A stretch of DNA of 64,000 bases, from assembly GCF_004297405.1 (NCBI RefSeq), contig NZ_SCVC01000036.1:186001-250000 (forward strand), written 5' to 3'. Both the position numbers and the translations under genes were made by a program. A model generated the notes under the pieces. That model made no database searches, was not told where the DNA came from, and worked only from the letters and a program-made list of their open reading frames with translations. The stretch is from Reyranella sp. Its GTDB lineage: Bacteria; Pseudomonadota; Alphaproteobacteria; Reyranellales; Reyranellaceae. How positions within the stretch are numbered: the stretch's first letter is position 1; the number at the start of each line of letters is the position of its first letter. Positions 9,072 through 18,658 of this stretch are shown here, piece by piece.

Positions 9072-11690
9072 TTAGTATGTCCGCAGCAGGCGATCGATGT
9101 AGTCGAGTTCGTCCTTCGGCCGCTGTTGCTCGCCGGCACGGCGGCGCAGTTCGTCGAGGATTTCGCGGCTGCGCTGGCGTTCCAGTTCGAGCGGCACTTT
9201 GTCGACACCGGTATCGACGGCGTCGCCGTAGTTGCCGTCAGAACGGCCGAGCGGATCGCGATCTTCGCCGCGCCGCTCGCGTTCCTCGATCTCGGCAATG
9301 TCCTGATTGTTGCCGGGCCCGCGCTGCTGGCGCATCTGCTCGGCGAGATCGCCCATGCCCTGCTGCAGATTGTCGAGCGCCCGACGCTGCGAACGTGACG
9401 CCTCGCGCGGCTCGCCACGGCGCAGCGCCTCCTCGGCCTCGCGCATCGAGCGCTCGGCGCGACCGAGCGATTCCGGCATCGGCATGCCGTTCTCGTCGAG
9501 CTTGTTCATGAAGTCGCCGAGCTGCCGGCGCAGGCCTTCCTGCTGACCGCGCTGCTGTTCGCCCCACTGGCCGTCACCGGGCTGGTTGCCGCCCGGCTGA
9601 TTGCCCTGGCCCTGCTGACCCTGCTGCCCGCGTTGTCCTTGCTGCCCCTGTTGGCCTTGTTGGCCCTGCTGACCTTGCTGGCCGCGCTGGCCCTGCTGCT
9701 GTTGCTGGCGGCCTTCGCGCTCGGACTCGCCCAGGAGCTGGTTTTGCCGCCGCGACAGCCGGTCGAGCTGGTTCATCATCTCGCGGCCCTGCTGGCTGCC
9801 CTGCCCCTGCTGACCCTGCTGCTGGCGCTGCTGGCCGTTGGGGTTCGCCATCATCGGGGTGGCGTTCTCCATCATCTTGCGCAGTTCTTCGAGCAGACGC
9901 TTGGCTTCTTCGCGCTGGCCGTTCTTGGCCATCTCGCGAATCTTATCGAGCATCTTCTGCAGGTCGTCGCCGGTGATGGTGTTGTTGGGATCCATCTTCT
10001 CCGCCTGCTCCTGCATGCGGCGACGTTCCTCGGGATCCTTCATCTTCTCGGCGAGTTCACGCTGCCAGCGGCCCATGGCGTCGTAGAGCTGCTGGATCAG
10101 GCGCTCGATTTCCTCGTCGCCGGCCTGGCGCTGCATGGCGTCACGCAGCTCCTGGCGAGCCTGTTCGACGGCACGCTCTGCATCCGAGGTCGCCCCGCTT
10201 TCCAGGCGCATGGCGAGATCCCAGAGAAGCTTTTGGGTATCGGTGATCGTCGGCTTGTCACCGCTCTGAACCAGCCGCGCCGCGCCAATGCGCAGGCCGA
10301 GCTGTACCACAGGGTCCTCGCGATAGCTCTCTGGCCTCGCCTGAATCAGGCGCATGCCATCGGCCACATCCATGCGGAAGCCCTTGGGATCGCGCGTCAG
10401 CGCCTTGCGCAGCACGATCAGGGCACGCGCCGTCGGATCGTTGAACACGCGCTCCGGCAGCAGGAAGGTCTCGACGGAGCTGCGGCCCTTCTGGCCCAGC
10501 GCGTCGCTGGCGAACAGCATCACCGTGACCTTGAGGCCCGCCCAGGGATGGCTGGTGAGGTCGCGCACGAAGGTGTCGGAGACCTTCTTGGCGCTGCCGG
10601 CGACCGGCAGGTCGATACGCAGGACTTCCGGTTCCTCGTCGTCGCTCAGCGCATCGTCGCCCAGGACGCTGCCGTGCAGGCGAACCTGGAGCTGAACGCC
10701 CGTTACGCCGAAATCGTCACCGGCGACGTACTCGATCTTGGTCGACCACTTGTCGACGCCGATGGGCCGCGAGAAATCGATCGTGGGCGGAAGATCGGGA
10801 ATGACGTGCAGCTTCCAGCGCGCCTGCTCGTCGCCCCGCGCCTGCAGCGTGATCGTCTTGCCGTCGGTGATGGTCTGCTCGACCTGGTACTTGCCCTTGC
10901 CGACGGTCGAAAAGTCCGTCGATTCCTTCTTCGATCCCTCGCCCTCGATGACGAGCTGTGGCGGCTTGCGGCCGCGTACATCGTCGACGAAGCCCGCAAT
11001 CTTGCTGCCGACAGGCACGCGCAGCAGCTTGTCCTTGTCGGCCATGTCGAGATAGACGGGCGGCTTGCCGGTATAAGCCGGCGGCGCAATCCACAGGTTG
11101 GCGACGACCGGCGGCGGCGGCGGAAAGGCAGGCGTGACCGCGGCGGCCATGCGGTCACTGCGCCAGCCACCGGCGATGGCGATGGCCACGACCAGCGCCA
11201 GGATCGGCACGAAGCGAAGCGCCCACTTGTCGAGAGAGGCCAACCCCGGACGCGCCGGGCCATTGCTGAGGCCTGCCAGACGTTCGGCCTCGCGACGGCG
11301 ATGCGCTTCCCAGAGCGCGGTCGCCATCGGGTCGGTTTCGCCCGCGGCCAGACGATCTTGTACGGCGACCAGCGGCCGGTGCGGCACGTTACTGTCGCGC
11401 TCAAGCCGACGGATCGCGACTTCCCGCGCGGGCCAGGCAAAATCCCTGAGGCGCCACCAGGCGAGCCCAGCAAAGCCCAGCCCCAACGCAACCAGAATAC
11501 CGGTATGAACCCAGGGATCGAGACCGGCGAAGAGGTCGAGATGGGCGGCCGCGATGAACAGGGCCACGAAAGAAAGCAACGGCACAAGACGCGGCCAAAG
11601 GCCTTCCCAGGCCAACGCTGCCCATGCCAAGCCGACTTTACGCCCCAGTCCGGGCGCTTGGATCGTCGGTGTGGTCTGGCTCGCGTCCAT
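9072..11690 (-). CDS. TIGR02302 / DUF4175-type membrane protein with a Gln/Gly-rich region
   Basis: 872 residues. Two or three N-terminal hydrophobic helices (about 18-80, and again at 150-172) anchor a large extracytoplasmic part. The middle (about 180-480) is beta-rich and contains WIAPPAYTGKPPVYLD. A helical, Glu/Arg/Met-rich coiled-coil region then surrounds a low-complexity Q/G stretch of repeated GQQ units at about residues 615-715 (DNA about 9540-9840). The C-terminus returns to charged helices and ends RPKDELDYIDRLLRTY. This is the alphaproteobacterial 'aProt_lowcomp' family; its function is not established. Its position directly after argH-lysA is a recurrent alphaproteobacterial arrangement. 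There is a 12-nt gap from lysA. Confidence 0.88.
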   Translation of the reverse strand: MDASQTTPTIQAPGLGRKVGLAWAALAWEGLWPRLVPLLSFVALFIAAAHLDLFAGLDPWVHTGILVALGLGFAGLAWWRLRDFAWPAREVAIRRLERDSNVPHRPLVAVQDRLAAGETDPMATALWEAHRRREAERLAGLSNGPARPGLASLDKWALRFVPILALVVAIAIAGGWRSDRMAAAVTPAFPPPPPVVANLWIAPPAYTGKPPVYLDMADKDKLLRVPVGSKIAGFVDDVRGRKPPQLVIEGEGSKKESTDFSTVGKGKYQVEQTITDGKTITLQARGDEQARWKLHVIPDLPPTIDFSRPIGVDKWSTKIEYVAGDDFGVTGVQLQVRLHGSVLGDDALSDDEEPEVLRIDLPVAGSAKKVSDTFVRDLTSHPWAGLKVTVMLFASDALGQKGRSSVETFLLPERVFNDPTARALIVLRKALTRDPKGFRMDVADGMRLIQARPESYREDPVVQLGLRIGAARLVQSGDKPTITDTQKLLWDLAMRLESGATSDAERAVEQARQELRDAMQRQAGDEEIERLIQQLYDAMGRWQRELAEKMKDPEERRRMQEQAEKMDPNNTITGDDLQKMLDKIREMAKNGQREEAKRLLEELRKMMENATPMMANPNGQQRQQQGQQGQGSQQGREMMNQLDRLSRRQNQLLGESEREGRQQQQQGQRGQQGQQGQQGQQGQQGQRGQQGQQGQGNQPGGNQPGDGQWGEQQRGQQEGLRRQLGDFMNKLDENGMPMPESLGRAERSMREAEEALRRGEPREASRSQRRALDNLQQGMGDLAEQMRQQRGPGNNQDIAEIEERERRGEDRDPLGRSDGNYGDAVDTGVDKVPLELERQRSREILDELRRRAGEQQRPKDELDYIDRLLRTY

Positions 11691-11702
11691 CGTTTCCTTT
11701 CG

Positions 11703-12977
11703 CTAGGCCTTGATCTTCTCCATCCAGGGCGGGAACCGCTCGGCGGAGAGCATCTCCTCGATCGTCGGCCGCGGTCTGACGACCGCAAACCGCGTGCCAT
11801 CCACCATCACTTCAGGGGCCAGAGGCCGAGTATTGTAGCTCGACGACATGACCGCCCCGTAGGCTCCTGCCGAGCGTACCATGATGAGATCGCCAGCTAC
11901 CAGCGGCGGCAGATCACGGTTCTGTGCCAGGAAATCCCCTGATTCGCAGATCGGACCGACAATGTCGCAACGGATCGTGGCGGCATCGGGGCGCGGCTGC
12001 TGCACCGGCAGAATGTCGTGCCAGGCTTCGTAGAGTGTGGGTCGGATGAGATCGTTCATCGCTGCGTCCACAATGACAAAAGTTTTCGCAGAGCCCGGCT
12101 TTACCAGAATAACTTCGCCGACCAGGACCCCGGCCTCGCCGACGAGCCGGCGGCCGGGCTCGAAGGTTAACTCACAACCCAGCCCAGCGGTTTCCTTGGC
12201 GACGACGGTCATGAATTCGGCAATCGAGGGCGGCTTCTCGTCGGCATAAACAATCCCCAGGCCGCCGCCGATGTCGAAACGGTCGATCTTGTGGCCGTCG
12301 GTCCGTAACTGCGCGATCAGCTCGCGCACGCGCACGATGGCGTCGCGATAGGGCTGGACCGCCGTGAGCTGCGAGCCAATGTGCATCGCCACTCCCACGA
12401 CCTTGAGGTTGGGCAGCTGCCCGGCCAGCGCAAAGGCCTCGCGCGCCAGGTCGATGTCGATGCCGAACTTGTTCTCCTTGCGGCCCGTCGTGATCTTGGC
12501 GTGCGTCTTGGCGTCAACGTCCGGGTTCACACGGATGGTGATGTCGACCTTCACGCCGAGCTGGCCTGCCACGGCATTCAAGGTTTCGAGTTCGGATGAA
12601 CTCTCGACATTGATCTGGCCGACGCCCGCTTCCAAGGCAGCCATCAACTCCGAGGCCTTCTTGCCGACGCCGGAATAGATGATGCGGCCGGCCGGGATGC
12701 CGGCGGCGAGCGCCCGGTGCATCTCGCCCACCGACACGATGTCAGCGCCGGCGCCCATCTCGCCGAACAGGCGGACCACCGCGAGATTGCTGTTCGCCTT
12801 CATGGCGTAGCAAACACTCGCGTTCATGCCCTTCATGCCGTCGGCGAATTCCTTCCAGGCGGCCCGCAGGGCGCCGGCCGAGTAGCAGTAGAAGGGCGTG
12901 CCGACTTGGGCCGCGATTGACGCGAGCGTCACGCCTTCAGCGTGCATCTCGCCGTTCTTGTAGGTGAAGAAGCTCAT
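11703..12977 (-). CDS. lysA: Diaminopimelate decarboxylase
   Basis: 424-residue PLP enzyme converting meso-diaminopimelate to L-lysine, the last step of lysine synthesis. The PLP lysine is in CYAMKANSN (Lys60). The phosphate-binding Gly loop is FDIGGGLGI, the PLP/substrate motif is EPGRRLV, and the active-site Cys lies in [10 protein letters not shown]. The N-terminal [14 protein letters not shown] matches alphaproteobacterial LysA. It overlaps argH by 4 nt (12974-12977), indicating translational coupling. Confidence 0.97.
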   Translation of the reverse strand: MSFFTYKNGEMHAEGVTLASIAAQVGTPFYCYSAGALRAAWKEFADGMKGMNASVCYAMKANSNLAVVRLFGEMGAGADIVSVGEMHRALAAGIPAGRIIYSGVGKKASELMAALEAGVGQINVESSSELETLNAVAGQLGVKVDITIRVNPDVDAKTHAKITTGRKENKFGIDIDLAREAFALAGQLPNLKVVGVAMHIGSQLTAVQPYRDAIVRVRELIAQLRTDGHKIDRFDIGGGLGIVYADEKPPSIAEFMTVVAKETAGLGCELTFEPGRRLVGEAGVLVGEVILVKPGSAKTFVIVDAAMNDLIRPTLYEAWHDILPVQQPRPDAATIRCDIVGPICESGDFLAQNRDLPPLVAGDLIMVRSAGAYGAVMSSSYNTRPLAPEVMVDGTRFAVVRPRPTIEEMLSAERFPPWMEKIKA

Positions 12978-14428
12978 CGACCGCGCCCCTTTGCGCTCCG
13001 GGGCGCCTTTGCGAGAAACCGACTGCGCGCCTCCTTGACGGCGCGCGCCACGTTCGCCGGCGCCGTACCGCCCAGGCTCTTGCGTGCGGCAACCGACGCC
13101 TCGATCGTCAACACGCGATAGACACCGCGATCGATGCTCGGCTCGACGGCCTGCATCTCGGCAAGTGAGAGCTTGTCGAGATCGATACCCTTGTCGGCAG
13201 CGATGCCGACGAGCGTCCCTGTCACGTGATGGGCCTGGCGGAACGGCAGGCCGACCTTGCGGACCAGCCAGTCGGCAAGATCGGTCGCCACGGAATAGTC
13301 AGCAGAGGCTACGGCACGCATTCGCAGCGGATTGGCCTTGAGGTCGCGGATCATGCCGGCCATCGCCGCAACACCGAGCTCCAGCGAGTCGGCGGCATCG
13401 AACAGCGGTTCCTTATCTTCCTGCATGTCCTTCTGATAGGTGAGCGGCAGGCCCTTCAGGATTGTGCAGATCGCCACGAACGAACCGAGGATGCGGCCGG
13501 TCTTGGCACGCGTCAGCTCGGCAGCGTCGGGGTTGCGCTTCTGCGGCATGATCGAGCTGCCGGTGGTGAAGGCATCCGACAGCGAGATGAACCGGAACGG
13601 CGCCGAGCACCAGATCACGATCTCCTCAGCGAGGCGCGAAAGATGGACCGCCGTGAGCGAGGCTGCAGCGATGAACTCGACCACGTAATCACGGTCGGAC
13701 ACGGCATCGAGGGAGTTGGCCATTGGCCGATCGAAGCCCAGCGCTTTTGCCGTCTTGCGCGGATCGATCGGGTGCGGCGAGCCCGCAAGTGCGGCGGCCC
13801 CCAGCGGCGATTCATTCAGCCGCGCACGGCAGTCAGTGAGCCGGCCGCGGTCGCGACCGAACATCTCGACATAGGCCAGCAGATGATGGCCGAAGGTGAT
13901 GGGCTGCGCCGTCTGCAGGTGCGTGAAGCCCGGCATGATCGTGGCCGCATACTCCTCAGCGCGTTCGATCAGGGCGGCCTGCAGGTCGGCGAGCATCGGC
14001 TCCAGCCGGTCGATCGCGTCGCGTACCCACAGCCGCACGTCGAGCGCCACCTGGTCGTTGCGCGAGCGCGCCGTATGCAGGCGGCCAGCGGCCGGACCGA
14101 TCAGGTCGGCAAGCCGCGCCTCCACGTTCATGTGGATATCCTCGAGCTTGGTCGAGAACTTGAAACGGCCCGACTCGATTTCCTCGCGCACCTTGGCGAG
14201 GCCGCGCTTGATGGCGTTCCCGTCCTTGGCCGTCAGAATGCCTTGAGCCACCAGCATATCGCAGTGGGCGATCGAGCCCGTGATGTCCTGCGCGTAGAGC
14301 CGCCGGTCAAAACCGATCGAGGCGTTGATCTTCTCCATGATCTCCGCCGGGCCGAGCTTGTAACGCCCTCCCCACATTGTGTTGGAGCGACTCTTCGGCG
14401 CTCGCGCAGCCCTGTTCTTCCGTGCCAT
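12974..14428 (-). CDS. argH: Argininosuccinate lyase
   Basis: 484-residue fumarase/aspartase-superfamily enzyme splitting argininosuccinate into arginine and fumarate. The superfamily signature [12 protein letters not shown] is at about residues 290-301, with the catalytic Ser in the GSS loop. [12 protein letters not shown] and the [12 protein letters not shown] block (catalytic His) are present. A basic N-terminal extension precedes the usual MWGGRY start, so ATG 14377 is an alternative start. Only 35 nt separate this start from the divergent tlpA-like gene. Confidence 0.97.
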   Translation of the reverse strand: MARKNRAARAPKSRSNTMWGGRYKLGPAEIMEKINASIGFDRRLYAQDITGSIAHCDMLVAQGILTAKDGNAIKRGLAKVREEIESGRFKFSTKLEDIHMNVEARLADLIGPAAGRLHTARSRNDQVALDVRLWVRDAIDRLEPMLADLQAALIERAEEYAATIMPGFTHLQTAQPITFGHHLLAYVEMFGRDRGRLTDCRARLNESPLGAAALAGSPHPIDPRKTAKALGFDRPMANSLDAVSDRDYVVEFIAAASLTAVHLSRLAEEIVIWCSAPFRFISLSDAFTTGSSIMPQKRNPDAAELTRAKTGRILGSFVAICTILKGLPLTYQKDMQEDKEPLFDAADSLELGVAAMAGMIRDLKANPLRMRAVASADYSVATDLADWLVRKVGLPFRQAHHVTGTLVGIAADKGIDLDKLSLAEMQAVEPSIDRGVYRVLTIEASVAARKSLGGTAPANVARAVKEARSRFLAKAPRSAKGRGR

Positions 14429-14463
14429 GAATTGACGCCACTTGTGCTTTAGGATCGCGGCTT

Positions 14464-15048
14464 ATGGCATATCCCGAACGAGATTTCTTCCCCGGCAGAC
14501 GGCTGGTGCTGGCCGGCGGCTTGGCCGCCCTGGCCTTGCCGGCCACGGCCCGGCGTAGTTTCGCTGGCATCAATCCGGACCTGGCCAGGGGCGCGATGGA
14601 GCGTTTCGTGCTGGTCAAGAGGCCAAAGCCGCTGGCCAATGTCGAATTTCAGGACGCCAACGACAAGCCGCTCAACCTTAGCAAGTTTCGCGGGAAGGCC
14701 GTGTTGCTGAACTTCTGGGCGACCTGGTGTGCGCCCTGCGTGAAGGAAATGCCCAGCCTCGACCGCCTGCAGGCGGCTCTACCTAAGGACCGGTTCATCA
14801 TCGTTCCGCTGTCGATCGACGGGCCGACCAAGCCCAAGGTCGGGCCCTTCTACAAGGATCAGAAGCTCAGCCAGCTCGGCATCTACTTCGACAAGGGCCG
14901 CAAGGCGATGCAAGGGCTCGACGTCACCTTGCTGCCGACCTCGATCCTTGTCGATCCAGCCGGCCGCGAGCTCGGCCGTATCGAAGGCGACGCCGATTGG
15001 GACATGCCCGAGTCGATCGAGCTGATGAAGGCGGCGATCGCCGCTTGA
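14464..15048 (+). CDS. tlpA: TlpA-family thiol:disulfide oxidoreductase
   Basis: 194-residue thioredoxin-fold protein with redox motif WCAPC (Cys89, Cys92), preceded by LLNFWATWCAPCVKEMPSL. An N-terminal Arg-Arg plus hydrophobic stretch (about 11-30) looks like a signal or membrane anchor, so it should act in the periplasm, typically keeping cysteines reduced, for example during cytochrome c or oxidase assembly. The cis-Pro region is TLLPTSILVDPAG. It diverges from argH, a common alphaproteobacterial arrangement. The next gene, nrtR, starts 1 nt after its stop, so the two are co-transcribed. Other thioredoxin-like partners in cytochrome maturation cannot be excluded. Confidence 0.88.
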   Translation: MAYPERDFFPGRRLVLAGGLAALALPATARRSFAGINPDLARGAMERFVLVKRPKPLANVEFQDANDKPLNLSKFRGKAVLLNFWATWCAPCVKEMPSLDRLQAALPKDRFIIVPLSIDGPTKPKVGPFYKDQKLSQLGIYFDKGRKAMQGLDVTLLPTSILVDPAGRELGRIEGDADWDMPESIELMKAAIAA

Positions 15049-15049
15049 T

Positions 15050-16003
15050 ATGACGCCGCCGCCTGCGATCTCCGATGCTGTTACGATCGAGCTGAACGCG
15101 GTCCTCGTCGCGCTCACGGAGAATCAGCCACTGGTGCTGACTTTGGAGGATGGCGCCCTTCTTCCGTCGGGTCCTTTCGCGACCGAGCATCCGACCTTGC
15201 AGAGCGGCGTGCGCGCCTGGGTCGAGCGGCAGACCCGGCATCCGCTCGGCTACGTCGAACAGCTCTACACCTTCGCCGATCGCAACAGGCCTGCCTCGGA
15301 CGGCCAGCGCCGCGTCGTGTCGATCAGCTATCTCGGCCTGACCCGCGAACGGCTGTCAGCCGGTGCACGCGATCCCGAATGGCGGAGCTGGTACCGTTAT
15401 TTCCCCTGGGAAGACTGGCGAGCCGGCCCCTCGCCGCTGGTCGCACAAACGATCCTGCCGCAGTTGTCGACATGGGCCGATGCAACGGTCGACGCCGCGA
15501 AGCAGCGCGAGCGGCGGCAGCGGATCGACGTCAACTTCGGCGACGGGGTGGAGAACTGGAACGAGGATCTGATCCTGCAGCGCTATGAGCTGCTCTACGA
15601 AGCAGGCCTGGTTCCTGAAACCCTGGAGGAACGGAACCGGGCGACACCACCAGGCATCGAGCCCGTACCGGGCATGCCGATGCGGCACGACCATCGCCGC
15701 ATCCTCGCCACCGGCATCGCGCGGCTCAGGGCCAAGATCAAATACCGTCCGGTGTTCTTCGAGCTAATGCCACCGGAATTCACCCTCCTGCAGCTCCAGC
15801 GTGCCGTCGAAGCGTTGGCAGGCCGGCCGATGCACAAACAGAACTTCCGGCGCCTCATTGACCAGCAGGGTCTGGTCGAGCCCACCGGCGCGTTGACCTC
15901 GGAAACCCGCGGACGGCCCGCCAAGCTGTTCCGGTTCCGCCGCGAAGTCGTCCTCGAACGGGCGGTCCAGGGCACCAAGCTTCCCCTCTCCCGACCGATC
16001 TAG
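15050..16003 (+). CDS. nrtR: NrtR-type Nudix-related regulator of NAD synthesis
   Basis: 317 residues. The N-terminal half has a Nudix fold, but the Nudix box is degenerate: where G-x5-E-x7-REUxEExGU is expected, the sequence reads GPFATEHPTLQSGVRAWVE, so hydrolase activity is not expected. The C-terminal half (about 215-300) matches the winged-helix domain typical of NrtR, with PPEFTLLQLQRAVEAL, the FRRLIDQQGLVEPTG turn and RGRPAKLFRF. NrtR proteins repress NAD biosynthesis or salvage genes and are released by ADP-ribose or related metabolites. Its position immediately upstream of nadABC, with palindromes in between, strongly supports this role. Confidence 0.9.
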   Translation: MTPPPAISDAVTIELNAVLVALTENQPLVLTLEDGALLPSGPFATEHPTLQSGVRAWVERQTRHPLGYVEQLYTFADRNRPASDGQRRVVSISYLGLTRERLSAGARDPEWRSWYRYFPWEDWRAGPSPLVAQTILPQLSTWADATVDAAKQRERRQRIDVNFGDGVENWNEDLILQRYELLYEAGLVPETLEERNRATPPGIEPVPGMPMRHDHRRILATGIARLRAKIKYRPVFFELMPPEFTLLQLQRAVEALAGRPMHKQNFRRLIDQQGLVEPTGALTSETRGRPAKLFRFRREVVLERAVQGTKLPLSRPI

Positions 16004-16040
16004 TTTTCGTCCCTCCTTGCGGAACGATGGGCTTGATTAT

Positions 16041-16091
16041 CGTTATGCTCATTCTTAGTATAATCAGTAAATGCTCCTTATGAGCATAACG
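16041..16091. promoter_or_regulatory. Candidate NrtR operator region upstream of nadA
   Basis: The 97-nt gap between nrtR and nadA is strikingly AT-rich for this genome and contains a perfect 12-bp inverted repeat: CGTTATGCTCAT (16041-16052) and ATGAGCATAACG (16080-16091). Each arm also belongs to its own smaller palindrome. TTAT-CT-A...T-AG-ATAA spans 16043-16063 (8 of 10 pairs), and ATGCTC-CTTAT-GAGCAT spans 16071-16087. The second ends just before the GAGGTG ribosome-binding site. The symmetry is seen directly; assignment to NrtR is inferred from the adjacent regulator and the nadABC target. Confidence 0.6.
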
Positions 16092-16100
16092 AGGTGTTCA

Positions 16101-17093
16101 ATGTCCCTATCCTCTGCCCCGGACCTGATGGTCCACACGGCCCCGCTCTACGACCGCGTGAAGTCGGTGATCCCGTCGATCGAATGGCCGGCCTTTGCCG
16201 AGGACATCGACGCCATCCTCGAGCTGAAGCGCGAGCGGGATGCCGTCATCCTGGCGCACAACTACCAGACGCCGGAGATCTTCCACTGCGTCGCCGACAT
16301 CGTAGGCGACAGCCTTGCGCTGGCCCGCGAGGCGATGAAGGTCGACGCCAAGGTGATCGTGCTCGCCGGCGTCCATTTCATGGCCGAGACGGCGAAGCTC
16401 CTCAATCCGGCCAAGCGTGTTCTGATCCCCGACCTCGACGCCGGCTGCTCGCTCGCCGCGTCGATCACCGCCGCCGACGTCCGCCTGCTGCGCCAGCGCT
16501 ATCCCGGCGTTCCAGTCGTGACCTATGTGAACACCTCGGCTGCCGTGAAGGCCGAAAGCGACATCTGCTGCACCTCGGGCAATGCGCGGAAGATCGTCGA
16601 GGGTCTCGGTGTGCCGAAGGTCATCATGCTGCCGGACGAATACCTGGCGCAGAACATCGCCGCCGAAACCGGCGTCGAGATCGTCACCTGGGCCGGCCAC
16701 TGCGAGGTGCATGAGCGCTTCTCCGCCGCCGATATCAAGCAGCTCCGCGCCGGCCATCCGGGCATCGTTGTTCTCGCTCATCCCGAATGCCCGCCCGAGG
16801 TTGTGGCCGTGTCCGACTTCACCGGCTCGACCGCGGCGATGATCGACTATGTCGGCAAGGAGAAGCCAGCGCGCGTCGTGTTGGTGACGGAGTGCTCGAT
16901 GAGCGACAACGTCGCCGTCCAGCATCCTGACATCGAGTTCGTGCGGCCCTGCAATCTCTGCCCGCACATGAAGCAGATCACCCTGCCGAAGATCCGGCAC
17001 GCGCTGGAGACGATGCAGCACGAGGTGACGATCGACCCTGCCGTCGCGGCCCCTGCCCGCCGCGCCGTCGAGCGCATGCTGGAATTCCGCTAG
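16101..17093 (+). CDS. nadA: Quinolinate synthase A
   Basis: 330-residue [4Fe-4S] enzyme condensing iminoaspartate with dihydroxyacetone phosphate to form quinolinate. Candidate cluster cysteines are in DAGCSLA (Cys116), AHPECPPEV (Cys230) and the late CNLCPHMK (284-287). [10 protein letters not shown] at about 51 and [13 protein letters not shown] at about 142 are family blocks. I prefer ATG 16101, with GAGGTG at 16091-16096. The in-frame ATG at 16071 would place the start inside the candidate operator. nadB follows after 8 nt and nadC overlaps nadB, giving a nadABC operon for the aspartate route to NAD. Confidence 0.96.
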   Translation: MSLSSAPDLMVHTAPLYDRVKSVIPSIEWPAFAEDIDAILELKRERDAVILAHNYQTPEIFHCVADIVGDSLALAREAMKVDAKVIVLAGVHFMAETAKLLNPAKRVLIPDLDAGCSLAASITAADVRLLRQRYPGVPVVTYVNTSAAVKAESDICCTSGNARKIVEGLGVPKVIMLPDEYLAQNIAAETGVEIVTWAGHCEVHERFSAADIKQLRAGHPGIVVLAHPECPPEVVAVSDFTGSTAAMIDYVGKEKPARVVLVTECSMSDNVAVQHPDIEFVRPCNLCPHMKQITLPKIRHALETMQHEVTIDPAVAAPARRAVERMLEFR

Positions 17094-17101
17094 AGGGTTC
17101 G

Positions 17102-18658
17102 GTGGAAACGATCCCTTCCAGCCTCGTCGGCGCGCCGATCATCGTCGGCGGCGGCCTTGCCGGCCTCATGACGGCGCTGAAGCTCGCACCGCAGCCGGCG
17201 ATCCTGCTTGCGAAGACGCCGCTGACTGAGGGCGCCGCCTCGACATGGGCTCAGGGTGGTATCGCGGCCGCCTTGGGCGACGACGACCGGCCATCGTTGC
17301 ATGCCGACGACACGCTCGCCGCGGGGGACGGCCTCACCAACCCGGCGGTCGCCAACCGCATCGCCGCGGCTGCACCGGCTGCCATCGCCTCCCTCGAACG
17401 TCTGGGCGTCGTCTTCGATCGTGACGCCAACGGTCGGCTCGCGCTCGGCCTCGAAGCAGCGCACGCCCGCCGCCGGATCGTCCACGCGGCGGGAGACGGT
17501 ACGGGCGCTGCCATCATGCGTGCCCTGGTCGCCGTAGTGCGCGCCACGCCCTCGATCACGGTGATCGAAGGACTCGAAGCACGCCGCCTGCTGGTCGACG
17601 ACCGCGGCATCGCCGGGGTGCTGGCGGCAGGACCACGGAACGCCTGTGTACTGCCGAGCCGGCAAGTGGTGCTGGCGACCGGTGGACTGGGCGGTCTTTT
17701 CGCCCACACGACCAACCCGTTGGGCGCCATCGGCCAGGGTATCGCGCTCGCCGCCCGTGCCGGCGCCGTACTCGCCGACATGGAGTTCGTGCAGTTCCAT
17801 CCAACCGCACTCGATGTCGGGCTCGATCCCATGCCGCTGGTCAGCGAAGCCGTGCGCGGCGAAGGCGCCGTGCTGATCGATGAGACCGGTGCGCGGTTCA
17901 TGGCGGGGCAAGGTCGTGCCGAGCTCGAACCGCGTGACGTCGTCTCGCGTGCCGTCGCTGCGCACATCGCCCTCGGCCATCGTGTCTTCCTCGATGCCTG
18001 CGAATCGCTGGGTGCGGATTTTGCCAACCACTTTCCCGGCATCACGGCGCGCTGCTGCGCCGCCGGGATCAATCCCGCGTTGCAACCGATCCCCGTACGC
18101 CCCGCGGTCCACTACCACATGGGCGGCATCGCCGTGGACGAAGCCGGCCGTAGCAGTGTCGAAGGCCTGTGGGCCTGCGGCGAGGTATCGGCGACGGGCT
18201 TGCATGGCGCCAACCGGCTGGCGAGCAACTCGCTGCTCGAAGCCGTGGTCGGCGCAGGCCTTGTCGCTGAAAGCATCGCCGGCACATCGACCGCGCCGCT
18301 GCCAGCGCCACGACCCGTGGCGTTGCCCGCGTCACCCGACGCAGCCGTCCTGCGCACGTTCGCCAGTGAGACCCTCGGCGTGGTGCGCGAACGCAAGAGC
18401 CTGCAGACCGCGATCGATCGGCTGGGGTCAATCGCCTTCGCAGACGGTGTCGCCGCCGATCCCGCCCTCGTGGCGCTGATGATCGCAACGGCGGCACTCG
18501 CGCGCGAGGAGAGCCGCGGTGGTCACTGGCGCCGCGATTTCCCTCACGCCTCGCCTGCCTGGGCCTGCCGCCTGGTGCAGCATCTCGAGAACAACCGCAT
18601 CGTCTACAAACGGAACCCTGCTCATGACCATCCCGTCGCTTCCCATGCTCATGCTTGA
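17102..18658 (+). CDS. nadB: L-aspartate oxidase
   Basis: 518-residue FAD enzyme oxidising L-aspartate to iminoaspartate, which NadA consumes. The N-terminal dinucleotide-binding fold reads IIVGGGLAGLMTALKL. The succinate-dehydrogenase-type blocks GAASTWAQGGIAAALG, LATGGLGGLFAHTTNP and MEFVQFHPTAL, and the C-terminal GLWACGEVSATGLHGANRLASNSLLEA, are all present. The start is GTG 17102, supported by AGAGGG at 17092-17097. The 3' end overlaps the likely nadC start by 35 nt. Confidence 0.96.
   Translation: METIPSSLVGAPIIVGGGLAGLMTALKLAPQPAILLAKTPLTEGAASTWAQGGIAAALGDDDRPSLHADDTLAAGDGLTNPAVANRIAAAAPAAIASLERLGVVFDRDANGRLALGLEAAHARRRIVHAAGDGTGAAIMRALVAVVRATPSITVIEGLEARRLLVDDRGIAGVLAAGPRNACVLPSRQVVLATGGLGGLFAHTTNPLGAIGQGIALAARAGAVLADMEFVQFHPTALDVGLDPMPLVSEAVRGEGAVLIDETGARFMAGQGRAELEPRDVVSRAVAAHIALGHRVFLDACESLGADFANHFPGITARCCAAGINPALQPIPVRPAVHYHMGGIAVDEAGRSSVEGLWACGEVSATGLHGANRLASNSLLEAVVGAGLVAESIAGTSTAPLPAPRPVALPASPDAAVLRTFASETLGVVRERKSLQTAIDRLGSIAFADGVAADPALVALMIATAALAREESRGGHWRRDFPHASPAWACRLVQHLENNRIVYKRNPAHDHPVASHAHA

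Noticed and set aside
9597-9720. Short repeats resembling a CRISPR or tandem-repeat array
   Set aside because: They are degenerate 9-nt units in frame with the Q/G protein repeat; no spacers or uniform repeat length.
9633-11942. A 769-codon open frame on the plus strand opposite the TIGR02302 gene
   Set aside because: Antisense to a well-supported gene; Leu/Ala low-complexity translation mirrors the Q/G repeat; an artefact of high GC.
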